Source: Elysia marginata (taxonomy: Eukaryota; Mollusca; Gastropoda; Plakobranchidae). From it: DNA of 33,763 nucleotides. A program made the translations under genes and the position numbers. How positions within the stretch are numbered: the stretch's first letter is position 1; each line of letters begins with the position of its first letter. Under the pieces are notes generated by a model. The model saw nothing but the letters and a program-made list of their open reading frames with translations. It did no database searches and was not told the DNA's origin. Shown one piece after another: positions 22,801-33,600 of this stretch. Location: NCBI GenBank assembly GCA_019649035.1, contig BMAT01012655.1, positions 147,601 to 181,363 of the forward strand, written 5' to 3'.

Positions 22801-25800
22801 AGTTTCAAAGGTATTTTGTACTAACAGTCTCACGGTGCATTTGGCACACCCTTAGTTTCAGACAAAATACTCCACGCCTCTCAACAGATGGCACTTCCAC
22901 TAATGGAAGCCGACTAAGTGGCACTTGCAAGACTTGGACTAATCTCGGCGAGTGTAAAAAGCTCTTTGGTTGCACTCTCAAGACAACATTAGAACTCACT
23001 CTTTAGGTGGTGGTCTGCGAGGTTGGTTAAATTATATCATCAAAGATTTATAGATCTTCCTCGTCTCTAGGTAAAGAAAAATTCAGGGCAAGTTTTGCGA
23101 ATAATTATGTTTAATGAAATTAAAAATTCATGGGTAGAAGTCATGCAAGAAGAAAATAAATTTTCAAGCCCTTTTTGAAAATCAACTTATAAGATCATTT
23201 GGAATGTTCAATAGATTTTTCAATTATTGTAGGATTGTTTTTCAAAGCAAATGTATAGCTGCTAGGAAAATTAAAGTGAAACAGAAGAGAAATTTTTAAA
23301 AAAGCCACAATCATTTAAAAATGATTAAAGGATAAAATGGACAGAAGTAAAAGAAAATGCACAAAATGATTATTTAAGGTTCATCGGCTATCTATGGATT
23401 AGAGAACCAAGAAAAATAATACAAAAATGCGAATAAAAAGAAGACTGCAACCGCATAAGAACTATTTGAAGGAATTATTCCTTTCAGCCAGTACAACTTC
23501 CCTCTCGCGGCCCCGGTTTTAGAAAACTTACGTTGCATAACATGACGTTCAGATTTCATACGCAACAGAAGTCACACAACGTTTGGCAGGTACGGCAAAT
23601 CATTTTTTTTATCAAAACGTGCCAAAACTTTAGGGCGCCGCATGAAAGCTATCACTTGAGTCTCAAACAAACTCGGTTTATTTGTCTCGAACATTTGCAA
23701 GATAATCGTCTATGATTTTTAACAACTTGGAGTTGACAGCTTAAAGAACACACCCTGATTTTTCAATAGGTTTAGGAGCGCTGATGATTTGCAACCCGTT
23801 GCCTTAAACAGCACAGACCAAGGTCGTGTTGCGCGTACAAGATATACTGAGCTGTCGCAGTCGTGGTTTGTTTTTTTGTTGCTATTATAAATCGATCTAC
23901 AAAATTTATTCTGATAGGCACTTAGGAATTAAAACAACGTTGTTTGAGAGAAATTTCCAAGATTAAAACCGAATCGTGAAAACATGACCTTGCTTTAATT
24001 TTTGTAGGAAAAAAAGTCGTTTTAAGGGTAAGTTGTAAAAGGGCATAAAAAAATGAAATAAATAATTGTTGCAAAACTATGTGTAGCCTACACCGTGGAC
24101 TTGGAGCTAATTCTTTTTTTTTTTAAAGAAATTTTAAATGATGCAATGTCAAGTTAATTTTCTTAAAATCTATTTTGTCGAGGAACAAATCATAGCTAAT
24201 ATTTTTGAGATCATAATATTTATTTGTCAATAAAACAACTGCTAAAAAATTTAAATGTCTCGCATCCTGTCTAAATGAGTCTTAAGTCGTAAGACGTAAG
24301 ACCTAGTTTTGAGATAGGCTTTCAAAGTTTAGGGGGCGCTCAGAAGTCTTTTTTTTCTTTTAGATATTGACAATAAAACAATTTCTAAATACTTTACACA
24401 CCTGTTTCAGGTTGAATTTTCATGTTTTGTGTGTTTAATTTTGATTGGCACAGTTGCTAAGCCTTTTACACCTTTATAGTTGTCTAATCGACAAACGAAG
24501 CAGTGCTGTTCTATTTTGTAGAAAACAATAAAAGACCAAGGGGTAGACAAATAACAACACTTCCAGTTACTTTAAAAAACGACCTCAAACACGTTCCGGG
24601 CGAGACATTACAGACTTTAAGCAGCAACGCGTGAGTATGACGGGAACGTCTGTGGGTCTATTTTTAGAAACTGGTTTCATTATTTTTATAGTTTCCTCAA
24701 TCTGCTTTCCCGATTTTCACGTAAGCGTAGTGAGACAAGGTGCGTGTGCTTAAGGTCTCTAATGACTTTAACATCACAGAAAGACCTGGATTTAATCCGA
24801 CACATTGCAGAGAACCGAGACGAATGGAGGGCCTTCATTGCGGAGATAAAGGAGGACGAGCGGCTGTGGTGAGTAGTGAGTGAGGGAAACTTAAAATGCA
24901 GTTTTCTCCCCTTTTTGAAATGATACAAATCATAACCCTGCAGACTTCAAACGGCTTGACTCCACACAGAAGCACGATAGAGCTATCCTATTTTTTTGCA
25001 TTTGAAAATAGGTAAATGAGCGTATCTATGATACCAATTACTTACTACTTTCGAATTTCGAATGCAGACTCATTTGGAAGACAAATATCAGTCCAACATT
25101 TCAAACGCATATAATTGAAACAGTCAAGGGCGAAAGCTATAGGAGAAAAACAACGCTTTATTTAAAACAAAAAGGTAAGCCTACCCCTTAGTTTAGTCAT
25201 TATGGTATATGATAAAATAATTCCAATTTTTACGTACCAAAATTCTTTTCCACCTTGAGGTATTATTTATATTAATTGACTAAAAATCTTATTAACCGGT
25301 CACCACGATTCCATTTTGTGGTGAGATCTAAGCCTCAGAATTAAACAAGTCAGTGAGACGAAAAAATAAACAAAGTGGTTCATGAATACCCCACTGATTT
25401 CTCTTATTTTAATTTTTGGTATAATGGATGAGGACACTCAAACTTTAGAAATATTACATCGCTATGTCGTGCTTACAAGTAATTATAATAAAAATTAAAA
25501 AAATTCGATATAAAAGTTCCCTCTAGAACCAAAACTGTCCATCGTGTGAGGACTAGTGATAATTATTCTAATAATGATGCGGAAGGGAGAAAAAAAGAAC
25601 TATGACTGAAAAGGCAAGCTTTCGTTTTGCACTTTTCCATCCAGAAGCAAAAAAGTTCTTTCCACTGTGCAGCAATTAAGGGCACGTTACATTATCTCCT
25701 CGGCAGCAATTAACGATACCCAAAAATATAGTAATCTTTACTTATTACAAATTCAATAAAAAAGTTTTTAGTTTAATATTCATATAAAAAAGTTTTAGGC

Positions 25801-28250
25801 AAGCGGAGTTATGATTTTATAACTTTTTTTTCTTTGTGATTTCCCGCAAGACTTGTAATTGTAACGCATTAGGTCTAAGTTCTCTTCAAAACAAGAAATT
25901 CCGAAAAACTAAACAGCACTTTTTACAGAGCATTGGAAAGTAAATAACGAAAGAATATTAGTCATTCCTATAAAATATATAACTGGATTATTTATCTTAC
26001 CTTTAACACAAGTTTCAATTTAAAGTTTACCACTGCGCAAACCGTAGCCAACATGTACATGAGTCTGCGACTTATCCGCGCAAAGACATTAAAACCAGAA
26101 ACCATAGACTATCTTTATCAAGCGCAGATTTACGAGGGTTAGACGAAGCAGATATTCAATAAAAGACAAATCATCGAAAATCTTTCACTTGGCAAGGTCT
26201 CTTACCGTTTAGATAAGTTTGCCGCTGCGTGACTGCCCGAAAAGCTGTCCAGATCTAGCTGCCGTCACAAGTCAGGCAAAGATTAGTAAATTAATTTAAA
26301 ATTTGTCGAGTGGTTTCAAGTGCCGACTAGATCTAGATATTGCTAGGGGCAGGGAAACAAATTGCAATGAAAAATTTATGCACCGGCTATGCAAAGATCT
26401 CATTCATCGCTTGAGGTATTGCCAGACCTCAAGGGGTACATACATGTAGGGCCTAGGCCTATAGCGTGGAGAGGGATGGGATTAAGCAGAAACCCTAAGA
26501 TATCTTCCAATTAAATTGAAGGTTGATCGATTATGAGATATTCAAGCACGGATATTTTTACCTTTTAAAACCATGCATTTCAATTAAAAAAAAGCAAAGG
26601 GCTTTATCGTAAACTATAAAAAGAGGAGAAAATGTGATTATTTCACATAACGCGAGACTATTGAATACCCCATCTCCACACACACACACCCTATACCTTC
26701 AAAGAGGGTAGGCCAATAAAGAGAATTGATAAAATGTAATGAGGCATCAACAGTACTTAGGGACTTACTTTTTAAAAATTGCTTGTTCTGGTTGAAAGAG
26801 CGCTTTCTAATTGTTATTTCCCTAACGTTTGCTGCTCACAGACAAGTTGGACAAATTATTTTCCGAGACAGAATAATAACGATTAACTTATTTGTCACAT
26901 ATATATCACAAATATCACAAGGCAAAGGGTCTCTGTAATGAGAGTGCCAGGCTTGTTGACACCAGAAATGAAATCACAGAGAAAGCGAGACTGCAAACTT
27001 TTGTTAGATTTTGAAATCACTCAAAAGGACTAATTGACCGGTGACTGTTGATTAGAGCCAGCTTTCCCTGAAGATAAAATTATCAGAGTAAATGAAAGGA
27101 ACATCCAAGTTAACTGTCCTGTAAAAGCCTGCAAAAATCATGATGCAATGATTTGAAGCATAGAAAGTGTTTTTCTTCTTCATTATCTTCACGAATAAAA
27201 AAAACCCAGAAACATCATTTTGCACAGTTTAAAAAGGTTAACCTTAACAGCAAAATGCCCAGGAAAGCTCCAAAAAGGTGTTTTAACGCAACCGCCCATC
27301 AGTCTGCGATTGCCGTCCCAACACCAGGCAAAAATGTGTACAAAACATAATATTTTCATATTCATTCAACCGATCTCGCCCTGTCCGGCAATTTCATATT
27401 TCCGGAACTGAAGAGGCAATTGAAAAAAAAAAGATTTGAATATGAATCATGCGTTACTCGTTCTTGTAAAGAGTGATTTGATGGCAAAGTCCGGAGTTTT
27501 AATTCCCAGCGAGTTTTCAAGGTAAAAAAAACAGTGGCAGACGTGAGTTATTTTAGATGGCGACCATGTAGAGAAAGAAAAGGTTGCGCGTAAATTTCAA
27601 GTCTCTATCTCGATTTCTTCGTATTCAGGCCAAGTCAAATATTGTCGTCCCTCGAAATAGTTATGGCTAATCCCTTTTAATGATCAATACCTGTGGGTAA
27701 ATCATAAGGTGTTTCGGTCTTTGTTTGAATACTTTGGTTGACGATCTTTCGAGATAAGCACCTCCCAGGCCCAGAAGTACATCATTAGAACACGTATGTA
27801 TAAGAGCGTTTTATATACCTTGTATAGAGTACCTAAGTTACTAGAATGTTATAAGCGCTCTGCACATGTTTCCGACAAGCCATAACCAGCCAGACTACAT
27901 TCTAAATACACAAAGAAGCAGCAGTTAAAGCCAATCACACTAGCGTACTGACAAGATCTTTCAGTTCCCACAACCAGTACTCATTTATGCCTGAGTGCGG
28001 CGAAGAAATAAGTGTAAATTGCCTTTCTAAACGACTAAATGCCCACCTGCTGGTACCTGGGACTCAAACTCCGAACCTCGAAAGCCAGAAGTGTATGTAC
28101 TTTACTAGCCAACATGTCAACCTGCCGCGTTAGATATGATATTAATTCTTATGCGTTATATTTTTCATGCCATTGCTATTATTATTTTAAATAATCTCCT
28201 TACCACCACCGCCACAACAACAAAAACAACAACAATTACTACTACTACTA

Positions 28251-28296
<46 letters not shown>

Positions 28297-31200
28297 AAAA
28301 AAACGAAAATTTTAGTGTGAAATTAGATTTGCAAAGGCACCCTTATATTAAGTCTGGCATGCGGCACGACACTAAATAGGGAACCTTCTAATGTTAAGTC
28401 AGTTACAGTCTACTGAACACAGAGGTTAGATTCAAAGGCATGTCCGTTATGTACCAGACATTCTGCTGTGAAACAAAACATATGCATTATGCTTTAGTTT
28501 TAACACAGAGTGTTTGATCTACATTATTATATCAATGTGTGAAGCTATAGTTACGCAGCAAACAAGGTCAGTGAAAAAGGAGGGTAGGTGGAAATTTTGT
28601 CATCAAGAAACTTATTAGCGAAGAGCAGGCGGTCATATTGACGATTCATTAAGGACAATGATTGAAAGATATAGAGTAATAATTATGAAAACACTTGAAG
28701 GGAAAATGGACAAAAATGTTTTCAAATATTTACTCATAAAAAAAAGTGACACGACGATGTGCTTACATCTTTATCATGTTAGCGGAACTTCAACGAAAGG
28801 ATTTGATTTCGTATTTCTGCATACACACGAATAGTTTTTCCCAGCAGTAAGGTGTTTCAAGTTGCAATTTTGTTTTTAGAAATACTTAACAAAGTCAACT
28901 GAAGAAAAGATAATATCATTGATCTCCGAAAAACCACTACCTAATCCACCAACATAACACGGGTATTAGAGGAAAGGGAACGAGAACGAGTTGATAACTT
29001 TAAGAGTCTTTGAGTTGCTATGGACAATACGTTTTGTTGGAACCTATGTATAAAGCATCAACAGCCCTGATGTATTTTTTTTCACAAAATACAAATCTTC
29101 CAACTTAAACAAGAACTTGCGCCTACTGTAAATGTCTTAATTATACACGCTCTTCTCTTCTGAGTAACTGTCCTTATTTTTGGGATCTCAATAGATGCTG
29201 GGAAAGAGTAAAATAGTTAAATAAGGGAATGAAAACCAACAAGCTAACAAAAAAAGGGGGTGGTTGGGTGATGGTTAGCGGGCAAACTTATATCGTCACC
29301 CTATGCAAAAAAAAAACACACAAAAAAAAAAACAACTGAAAGAGACATACCAAATTCTAATGGACACGATAATTCTAACTCTTAATAAGTATGACAAAAT
29401 TCAACGGTGTGAAGGTGAAAGAAAGGCCCAAGATCAGAAATACACATATACTGTATAGCAGTTTAGCAGGTTGGTATGACAACTCTTTCAGTTTTGATAG
29501 TGCATTTTTTGCTTAATCAACTGTTCATCTAATATTATATCAGTAATTTACATTTCATTTTCAGTAAAATGAGCAATACTTCAAATTATAGGCCCATACT
29601 AAAACGAAGCACCCTGCAATTTATCGCTCAGCAAACTCTTAAGTAATCTGTCAAAAAAATTTTTTGAACGATTCCAAAATTTACATTGCTTTTTATTTAC
29701 AAACCGACTTTACATACAAAAAAAAATATGATGAAATTAGCATGAAAGTACGCTTACTGAGGCTAGATCCTTAAATAAACAACACATACAACACACTTCA
29801 CAATCTCACAAAAAATCTCAACAAAAACAAAAACAACCAAAACAAAACAAAACAACAAAAGAAACTAATGACAACTCAGTTTTATACCAATTGAATATGA
29901 TGGGAAGAAAGCTATAACACATGCACATCAATAGTTTTTTTAGTTTTAACTATCAATGTATCAAAAGTGTAATTTCGTATTCAGAATATGAAAGCCAATT
30001 ATCATGCACTGACAAAAAACACAACAAAAAAACTAATTAAAACTAAATACCAAAAATACATTTGTTAGACAAAAAAACAACCAAAAAGAATATATGTAAT
30101 TTAAATTGCAGTATAAAAATTAGGACGGGAGCGGTTTTTAGCCCCACTGTTAGAAGTGAAAAGTGCATAAAATACCCCCCCCCTACACACACACATACGC
30201 AACCACCACCTCCTTCTCGATCTCTGCCCAGTAAGGAGTTCAGCGATTATGGAGGTCAAAGTACGGCAATTCGAATAACGGTTTGTGACCATCAATGCAT
30301 AGGGTGTACCACCAATTACATAGAATGATAACAACAAAAACAAATAAAACTTGAAAAGTAGATTTTTTTAAGACTCAGTCAAGAGTGACAACTTTGAAGC
30401 AAGGAAAGACTTGATTTAGTGCATTTGAAAGAAGATTGAAAGATCCGTTCATTCAGCTTTTCAAATTCAAATAGATCTAGCAAGGAAAGTTATTTACCCG
30501 CAATAAAAACCATAAAGTTTTGATTTATCATTGCTAATGGTTCAAGGAATTCTCTTTTCCAGCAATTTGTTCTCATTTGATTATCGCGTTACAGGTCTCA
30601 AAGATGATTAAAATTGAACGATTAAAGGATGGTAAATGTCAAAAGAAAGATTTACGAGAGATTTAAAATTAAACAGCATGGAAGACTTACCTGACCGAAT
30701 CAACATGTACAGCTTGTGGTGTGCCTGGGCTGTCTAATCCCTCCACGGTGTTGGTATACAAGCTGGCAGGGGTGTTTGCCTTGGCTCTCATACCTCCTGG
30801 AACCTCTCTCAGTGTGGAACGCGTTTGGGGTCGTGTTGAGGTTTCCAGCAAAAGACAATCTGAACCATCCTCTTCAGCGTCTGGATTTCCGTCACTTGCA
30901 GTATCGTCTCCGCCACTATTTGCCGCTTCAACAGCCACCTCAACATCTTGTTCCTTGTCTATATCTGACTGAGTTTCTACTAAAGGATCAGAGAAGCTGG
31001 TTCTTGCAGTGTCATCTCCTTGTTGACTGTGGCGTTGAATATCTATGGCAGTCCTATCTGTGGCGCATTCCTGGCCATCTTTAGCATCTTGAAAACTGTC
31101 TTCCATTTCATTATCAGTGGGGTCAATGTTACAAGTATTTGCACTACCAATTTCTAAAGCATGTGTCCTAGGTTCTTCAAGCAATGGTGATTCCCTTTTT

Positions 31201-31595
31201 GAGTTTGAAGTAAGTATGGATTGACTTTTATACTGCGGATTCTTCTCTGACAACTGACTTTCTATTGGCGTTTCTGTTTTAAAGCTTTCTGTAGTCTCCA
31301 CATGTTTTGTATTTTCTAAAACTGGTGTGAATGATAGATTTGACAATTTTTCCATTTCACAAACATCCTCTGAATTTTTTAAGTCAGGCTTTATATCACC
31401 TGAGGAAGTATTAAAAAATGGGTTCAGAACCACAACTGAGATATTGTCCTTAAAGTCATGGCGTCTATAGTTTGGTCTTTCACCATCCAAACCAGTGGAC
31501 ACTGCAACTTCAGTCTCCATTTCTGATTCTGCATTGGTCCTATCCAAGTTTCCAAAGGAATCACCTGAAAACCGCTTTGTCTTGCGTTCCTCCAT
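15838..31595 (-). CDS. Uncharacterised 740-residue protein, probably three coding exons
   Basis: I do not recognise this protein. The exons are 31595-30691, 17730-17544 and 16968-15838 on the - strand. Exon 1 ends in phase 2 at a GTAAGT donor, exon 2 starts in phase 2 after a TCTCCC-rich acceptor and ends in phase 0 at GTAAGA, and exon 3 starts in phase 0 after TGGTCAG. Joined, they give 740 codons and TGA. Residues 1-300 are acidic, Ser/Thr-rich and probably disordered. Residues about 302-410 look like a folded or conserved core (SRDEVFQRAMTLMSNR, FGIHIPQYFYV, VWRGYKGNVYFEPINVRRIN). Residues about 440-560 have a second ordered-looking stretch (YRYIEPVSSS, VFIMDKQAVVQAMRNSGI, GPNFSALERRGKEI). 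The tail is rich in Ser, Arg, Pro and Met with SP/TP sites. No signal peptide, membrane span or known catalytic motif is seen. The intron between exons 1 and 2 is about 13 kb and an extra cassette exon cannot be excluded. Confidence 0.72.
16969..17543 (-). other. Intron between coding exons 2 and 3 of the uncharacterised gene
   Basis: A 575-base GT-AG intron in phase 0. About 40% of it is the ATC/ATG trinucleotide array. No other feature is seen. Confidence 0.8.
17159..17400. repeat. ATC/CAT trinucleotide microsatellite
   Basis: Imperfect (CAT)n on the + strand with CAC and GATCAT interruptions. The palindromic CATGATCATG units could form hairpins. It is open in several frames, giving artificial poly-His, poly-Ile and poly-Met translations that should not be taken as genes. 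Confidence 0.95.
17544..17730 (-). CDS. Uncharacterised gene, coding exon 2
   Basis: 187 bases (one base plus 62 codons), acceptor TCTCCCACTATTGTCAAG, donor GTAAGA. It encodes GASRGSRDEVFQRAMTLMSN, an acidic EEEELFSDRE stretch and PPFGIHIPQYFYVQQ. G+C is far above the surrounding intron. The phase fits both neighbours exactly, which is the main evidence that these exons belong together. Confidence 0.85.
18590..19592 (+). mobile_element. Decayed LINE, 3' half of reverse-transcriptase ORF (Jockey-like)
   Basis: Translation in more than one frame gives the C-terminal landmarks of this family in the right order: PKFHLDNRQ (about 18,658), IPNINYLGIMLDRPLAYRK (about 18,740), FAGTSWGAS then VVLCYSVEECCASL (about 18,850-18,945), TKHGRLAYNMHKWRQKDSPI (about 19,360-19,420), then EHIVMHCS and CIHNLD near the end. 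These match YLGV.LDR.L, GTSWGA...LCYS.AEYC, GHGR...HKW...DSP and HIV..C of mollusc and arthropod Jockey-like non-LTR elements, as I recall them. The 5' part is missing, several stops and at least two frame changes are present, so it is dead. It is antisense to the host gene and leads directly into the ACT array. Confidence 0.8.
19593..19833. repeat. ACT/AGT trinucleotide microsatellite at LINE 3' end
   Basis: About 240 bases of (TAC)n with interspersed ACC, ATT and TCT units, starting immediately after the LINE remnant. The position suggests it grew from the element's 3' tail. The poly-Thr, poly-Ser, poly-Leu and poly-Val reading frames across it are artefacts. Confidence 0.95.
20851..20889 (+). 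mobile_element. Solo SINE 3' end
   Basis: It reads GTCGAGTATGGGACTACC and then TTTACC units, matching the last 35 or so bases of the SINE at 8,491-8,753 almost base for base. The body of the SINE is absent, so this is a 5'-truncated copy, or the tail of a partner LINE sharing the same 3' end. Confidence 0.75.
24500..24870 (+). mobile_element. LINE ORF2 C-terminal fragment (decayed)
   Basis: One frame gives KRPRGRQITTLPVTLKNDLK (about 24,530-24,590) and another gives QKDLDLIRHIAENRDEWRAF (about 24,778-24,838) ending ERLW and a stop. This pair, RGR...TLP..L..DL then DL..LR.IA..R..WR, is the usual end of the reverse-transcriptase protein of several LINE clades (CR1/L2/RTE-like), from memory. 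About 180 bases of unmatched sequence separate the two blocks. Clade not assigned. Confidence 0.55.
27800..28130 (-). mobile_element. Probable tRNA-derived SINE, - strand
   Basis: Read on the - strand from 28,129, a tRNA-like head has an A-box-like TTGGCTAGTAAAG and a B-box-like GGAGTTTGAGTCCC (28,059-28,072). The body has CATAAATGAGTACTGGTTG, and the 3' end has GAGCGCTTATAA and CTATACAAGG, of a kind common at SINE ends in molluscs as I recall. It differs from the SINE at 8,491, so it would be a second family. No target duplication found. Confidence 0.5.
28229..28296. repeat. TAC trinucleotide microsatellite
   Basis: About 20 TAC/TACCAC units preceded by CCACCACCGCCACAACAAC. It has the same unit as the array at 19,593 but no LINE is recognised next to it. 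Confidence 0.9.
29815..29870. repeat. CAAAA-type low-complexity tract
   Basis: Repeated CAAAA/CAAAAC units on the + strand, in a broader A-rich zone that also has two A runs near 29,307-29,332. No gene is seen here. Confidence 0.8.
30691..31595 (-). CDS. Uncharacterised gene, coding exon 1 (acidic disordered N-terminus)
   Basis: The start is ATG at 31,595 in context AAGATGG (A at -3, G at +4). It encodes 301 residues plus two bases and ends at an AG|GTAAGT donor. Composition is high in Glu, Asp, Ser and Thr. A hydrophobic patch, ISVVVLNPFFNTSSG, sits near residue 50 and VFEG/SPGTPQ-type Ser-Pro and Thr-Pro sites near the end. An open frame of over 300 codons in such AT-rich DNA, with local G+C above the flanks, supports real coding. 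No domain recognised. Confidence 0.82.
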
Positions 31596-31641
31596 CTTAT
31601 TACTATGTCAGTTCTAGATTAGTTACTGTCTTGCAATTAAC
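31596..31641 (-). other. 5' UTR piece with upstream splice acceptor
   Basis: Just upstream of the ATG at 31,595 the - strand reads a T-rich tract ending TTTTCTTTTCAG|G, a strong acceptor with its AG at 31,643-31,642. The 46 bases from 31,641 to 31,596 would then be 5' UTR, with a UTR intron extending to the right. Confidence 0.55.
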
Positions 31642-33400
31642 CTGAAAAGAAAAATAATTTTTTTGGTAACCTAATACTTTCCTATTTTAAAATGAAACTG
31701 TACACAGAAGTCTTTTTAATTTGACAATTATTGTGTATCAGGGCATTACCCATACTTGAAGATGGCATGAATCCACAATAGTCTTGTGGCTACCCCAAAT
31801 GAAACCAATTTTGTAAATTTGACTTGTAAAATCAGACTTCGAAAGCAGATTTCTCCTAGGAAAAAAATTAATATTTGTTTCAAACCAAGAAAAAAAATCT
31901 TAAATAGAGTTTTCAAGAAGAAGATGACTTGAAGAAAAATGTAATGTTAAAAACCTCACTAAATTGCATACTGTCAGTGCAGTTAAAAGTGAAAATTGGG
32001 ACATTCAGTAAATTTGTGTAGTTTGAAAATGTATGCAGACACCTGGTTCTGGGCAGAACACCAAATATTCTGTTACAAAACAGTTTCATATTATTTGTTA
32101 TCTTTAGATTAAAAGAAGGTCTTATTTAAGAGCACCTTTTTGTTCCACCATACCTTTACCATCCTATGATTGCAAATTTTAAAATTTAAAGTTTCCAAAT
32201 GGTATGATAACCCAGGCCTATATATTCCACAGGATCATTCTATTTCTAACACTTTGCAGCTCTGGTAGTAGTGTATTGCAATACAATGATCAGACTATGT
32301 ATGCCATTTATTTCAGTTTCTGCCAAATTTCCAATAGTGGATCAATCAAGTGGGTCTTTTCTTATCTTATGTTGCGCTCATGGTCATAAGGTTTACACAA
32401 GTAGTTTTCATAATTTTTCAAAAACATAGCTAGTCCTTGTAAACACCTTGAAATAAAAATTTAAAAAGTGTTTTAATAACACAATACTGTATTGTGACCA
32501 GTCCAAATCAGTGTAAAAACTTTGATTTTGTGAAAAAGCCTTTTAAAAATACTCTAATATTTCTCTACCCTATTTTCTAAACCAACTTAAGTTCTAATTT
32601 CTGAAGTATGTAATGTTGAAAATCTCAGATGTTCAAAGTATTAACGAGCATTGAAAAATCAGACTCATTTGGACTTGTTGCGAGAAATTGTTGCAAATCC
32701 TTTAAAGTTTAAATCTTGTCATTGAATATTTAATTTCTATTAACAACCTTTTCCTTACAACACATTAAAAAATAATATGCATTCAAAGAGTTACATTTTG
32801 TATAGCTGACATTCATAACATGTCAAATAAAAAAATTCATTTAAAAAGAAAATTGAAATCACTATTTACACATAGTCCTTTTCCTCACTGTCTCACAGTT
32901 ACTGTGATATTGTCTCACTTTACTGATATATAATGTAATAAAAAAATTCAAACTAATCATTATATACTCTTTTGGTGGTAAAACTATCCTTTTCCTCCAT
33001 CTGTATGCTTACAGATAAGGGCCTGTTATGAGGTGCTTATGAAAATATTACTCTATTTAAAAAATAATATAAATCTAGATCTTTCAGATTTCAAACTTCA
33101 TTTTAGATAATTATTTTAACATACCCCTGGTAATCTAAATATACTGGCGACAATGGCACATTTCCCAGTAAATCATCCCTCTCTTTTAAAGTAATAAGCT
33201 AGATCTAGGTATTAACCTGCATTAGGAACACTCTAGTTTCAATCTATATAGTGTATAACTTTGCAAAAGCATGGTAGATCTAGATCTAGATCTATAGTAG
33301 GCCTATACTCTCTTCTGCAGATCGTGCGCAACAAAATACCAAAGTCAACAATTTCTGTTTGTGTTATAATGCATTATCTAGATTCTATGGTCAGATTAAA
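31642..33400 (-). other. Probable 5' UTR intron, nothing recognised
   Basis: AT-rich sequence without a supported gene. Near 33,273-33,305 the palindromes TAGATCTA (overlapping copies) and TAGGCCTA cluster. No protein-coding exon is seen on either strand. Confidence 0.45.
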
Positions 33401-33600
33401 ACGGCGGCTGTTTCATGGAGCGCTACCTAATTATAAATAAGATGTCAATGCGAATATGGTGTAATTTGCTACCGTAAGTCTTGTAAAGCTTGATATCTAA
33501 ACTGGAACTCAACATCGATCGGCCATTTTGACGCCTTCCCTGTTGTCAACAGGATCCAGGCGGTGATCGAGAAGAAAAGAAACCTACGATGAAAACACAA
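33400..33600 (-). promoter_or_regulatory. Candidate promoter and first exon of the uncharacterised gene
   Basis: This is a relative G+C and CpG rise compared with the flanks, and on the - strand it contains CAGCCGCCGTTTT and GTCAAAATGGCCGATCG. The AAAATGGC core resembles the YY1-type motif often found at animal transcription starts. It lies upstream of the spliced 5' UTR. No TATA box or unique donor could be settled, so this is inference from position. Confidence 0.3.

Larger units (their letters stand above)
17731..30690 (-). other. 13-kb first coding intron of the uncharacterised gene
   Basis: GT-AG intron in phase 2. It hosts LINE remnants, a SINE-like element, a solo SINE tail and two trinucleotide arrays, listed separately. 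The remaining stretches (17,731-18,590; 19,834-24,480 apart from the SINE tail; 24,880-27,790; 28,300-30,690) hold AT-rich sequence. Within them a few islands of more balanced composition occur (about 21,730-22,030, 22,290-22,560, 22,830-23,000, 26,030-26,480) for which I can support no gene. Confidence 0.65.

Noticed and set aside
22805-22999. Cys- and Gly-bearing frame (+) and 64-codon frame (-)
   Set aside because: The + strand frame hints at extracellular-type spacing but is short, unspliced and unsupported.
28201-28296. LINE 3' end beside the TAC array, by analogy with 19,593
   Set aside because: The flanking 300 bases show a SINE-like element in the other orientation and no reverse-transcriptase motifs.
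30716-31084. + strand 122-codon frame
   Set aside because: Antisense shadow of coding exon 1 of the - strand gene, with no splice logic of its own.
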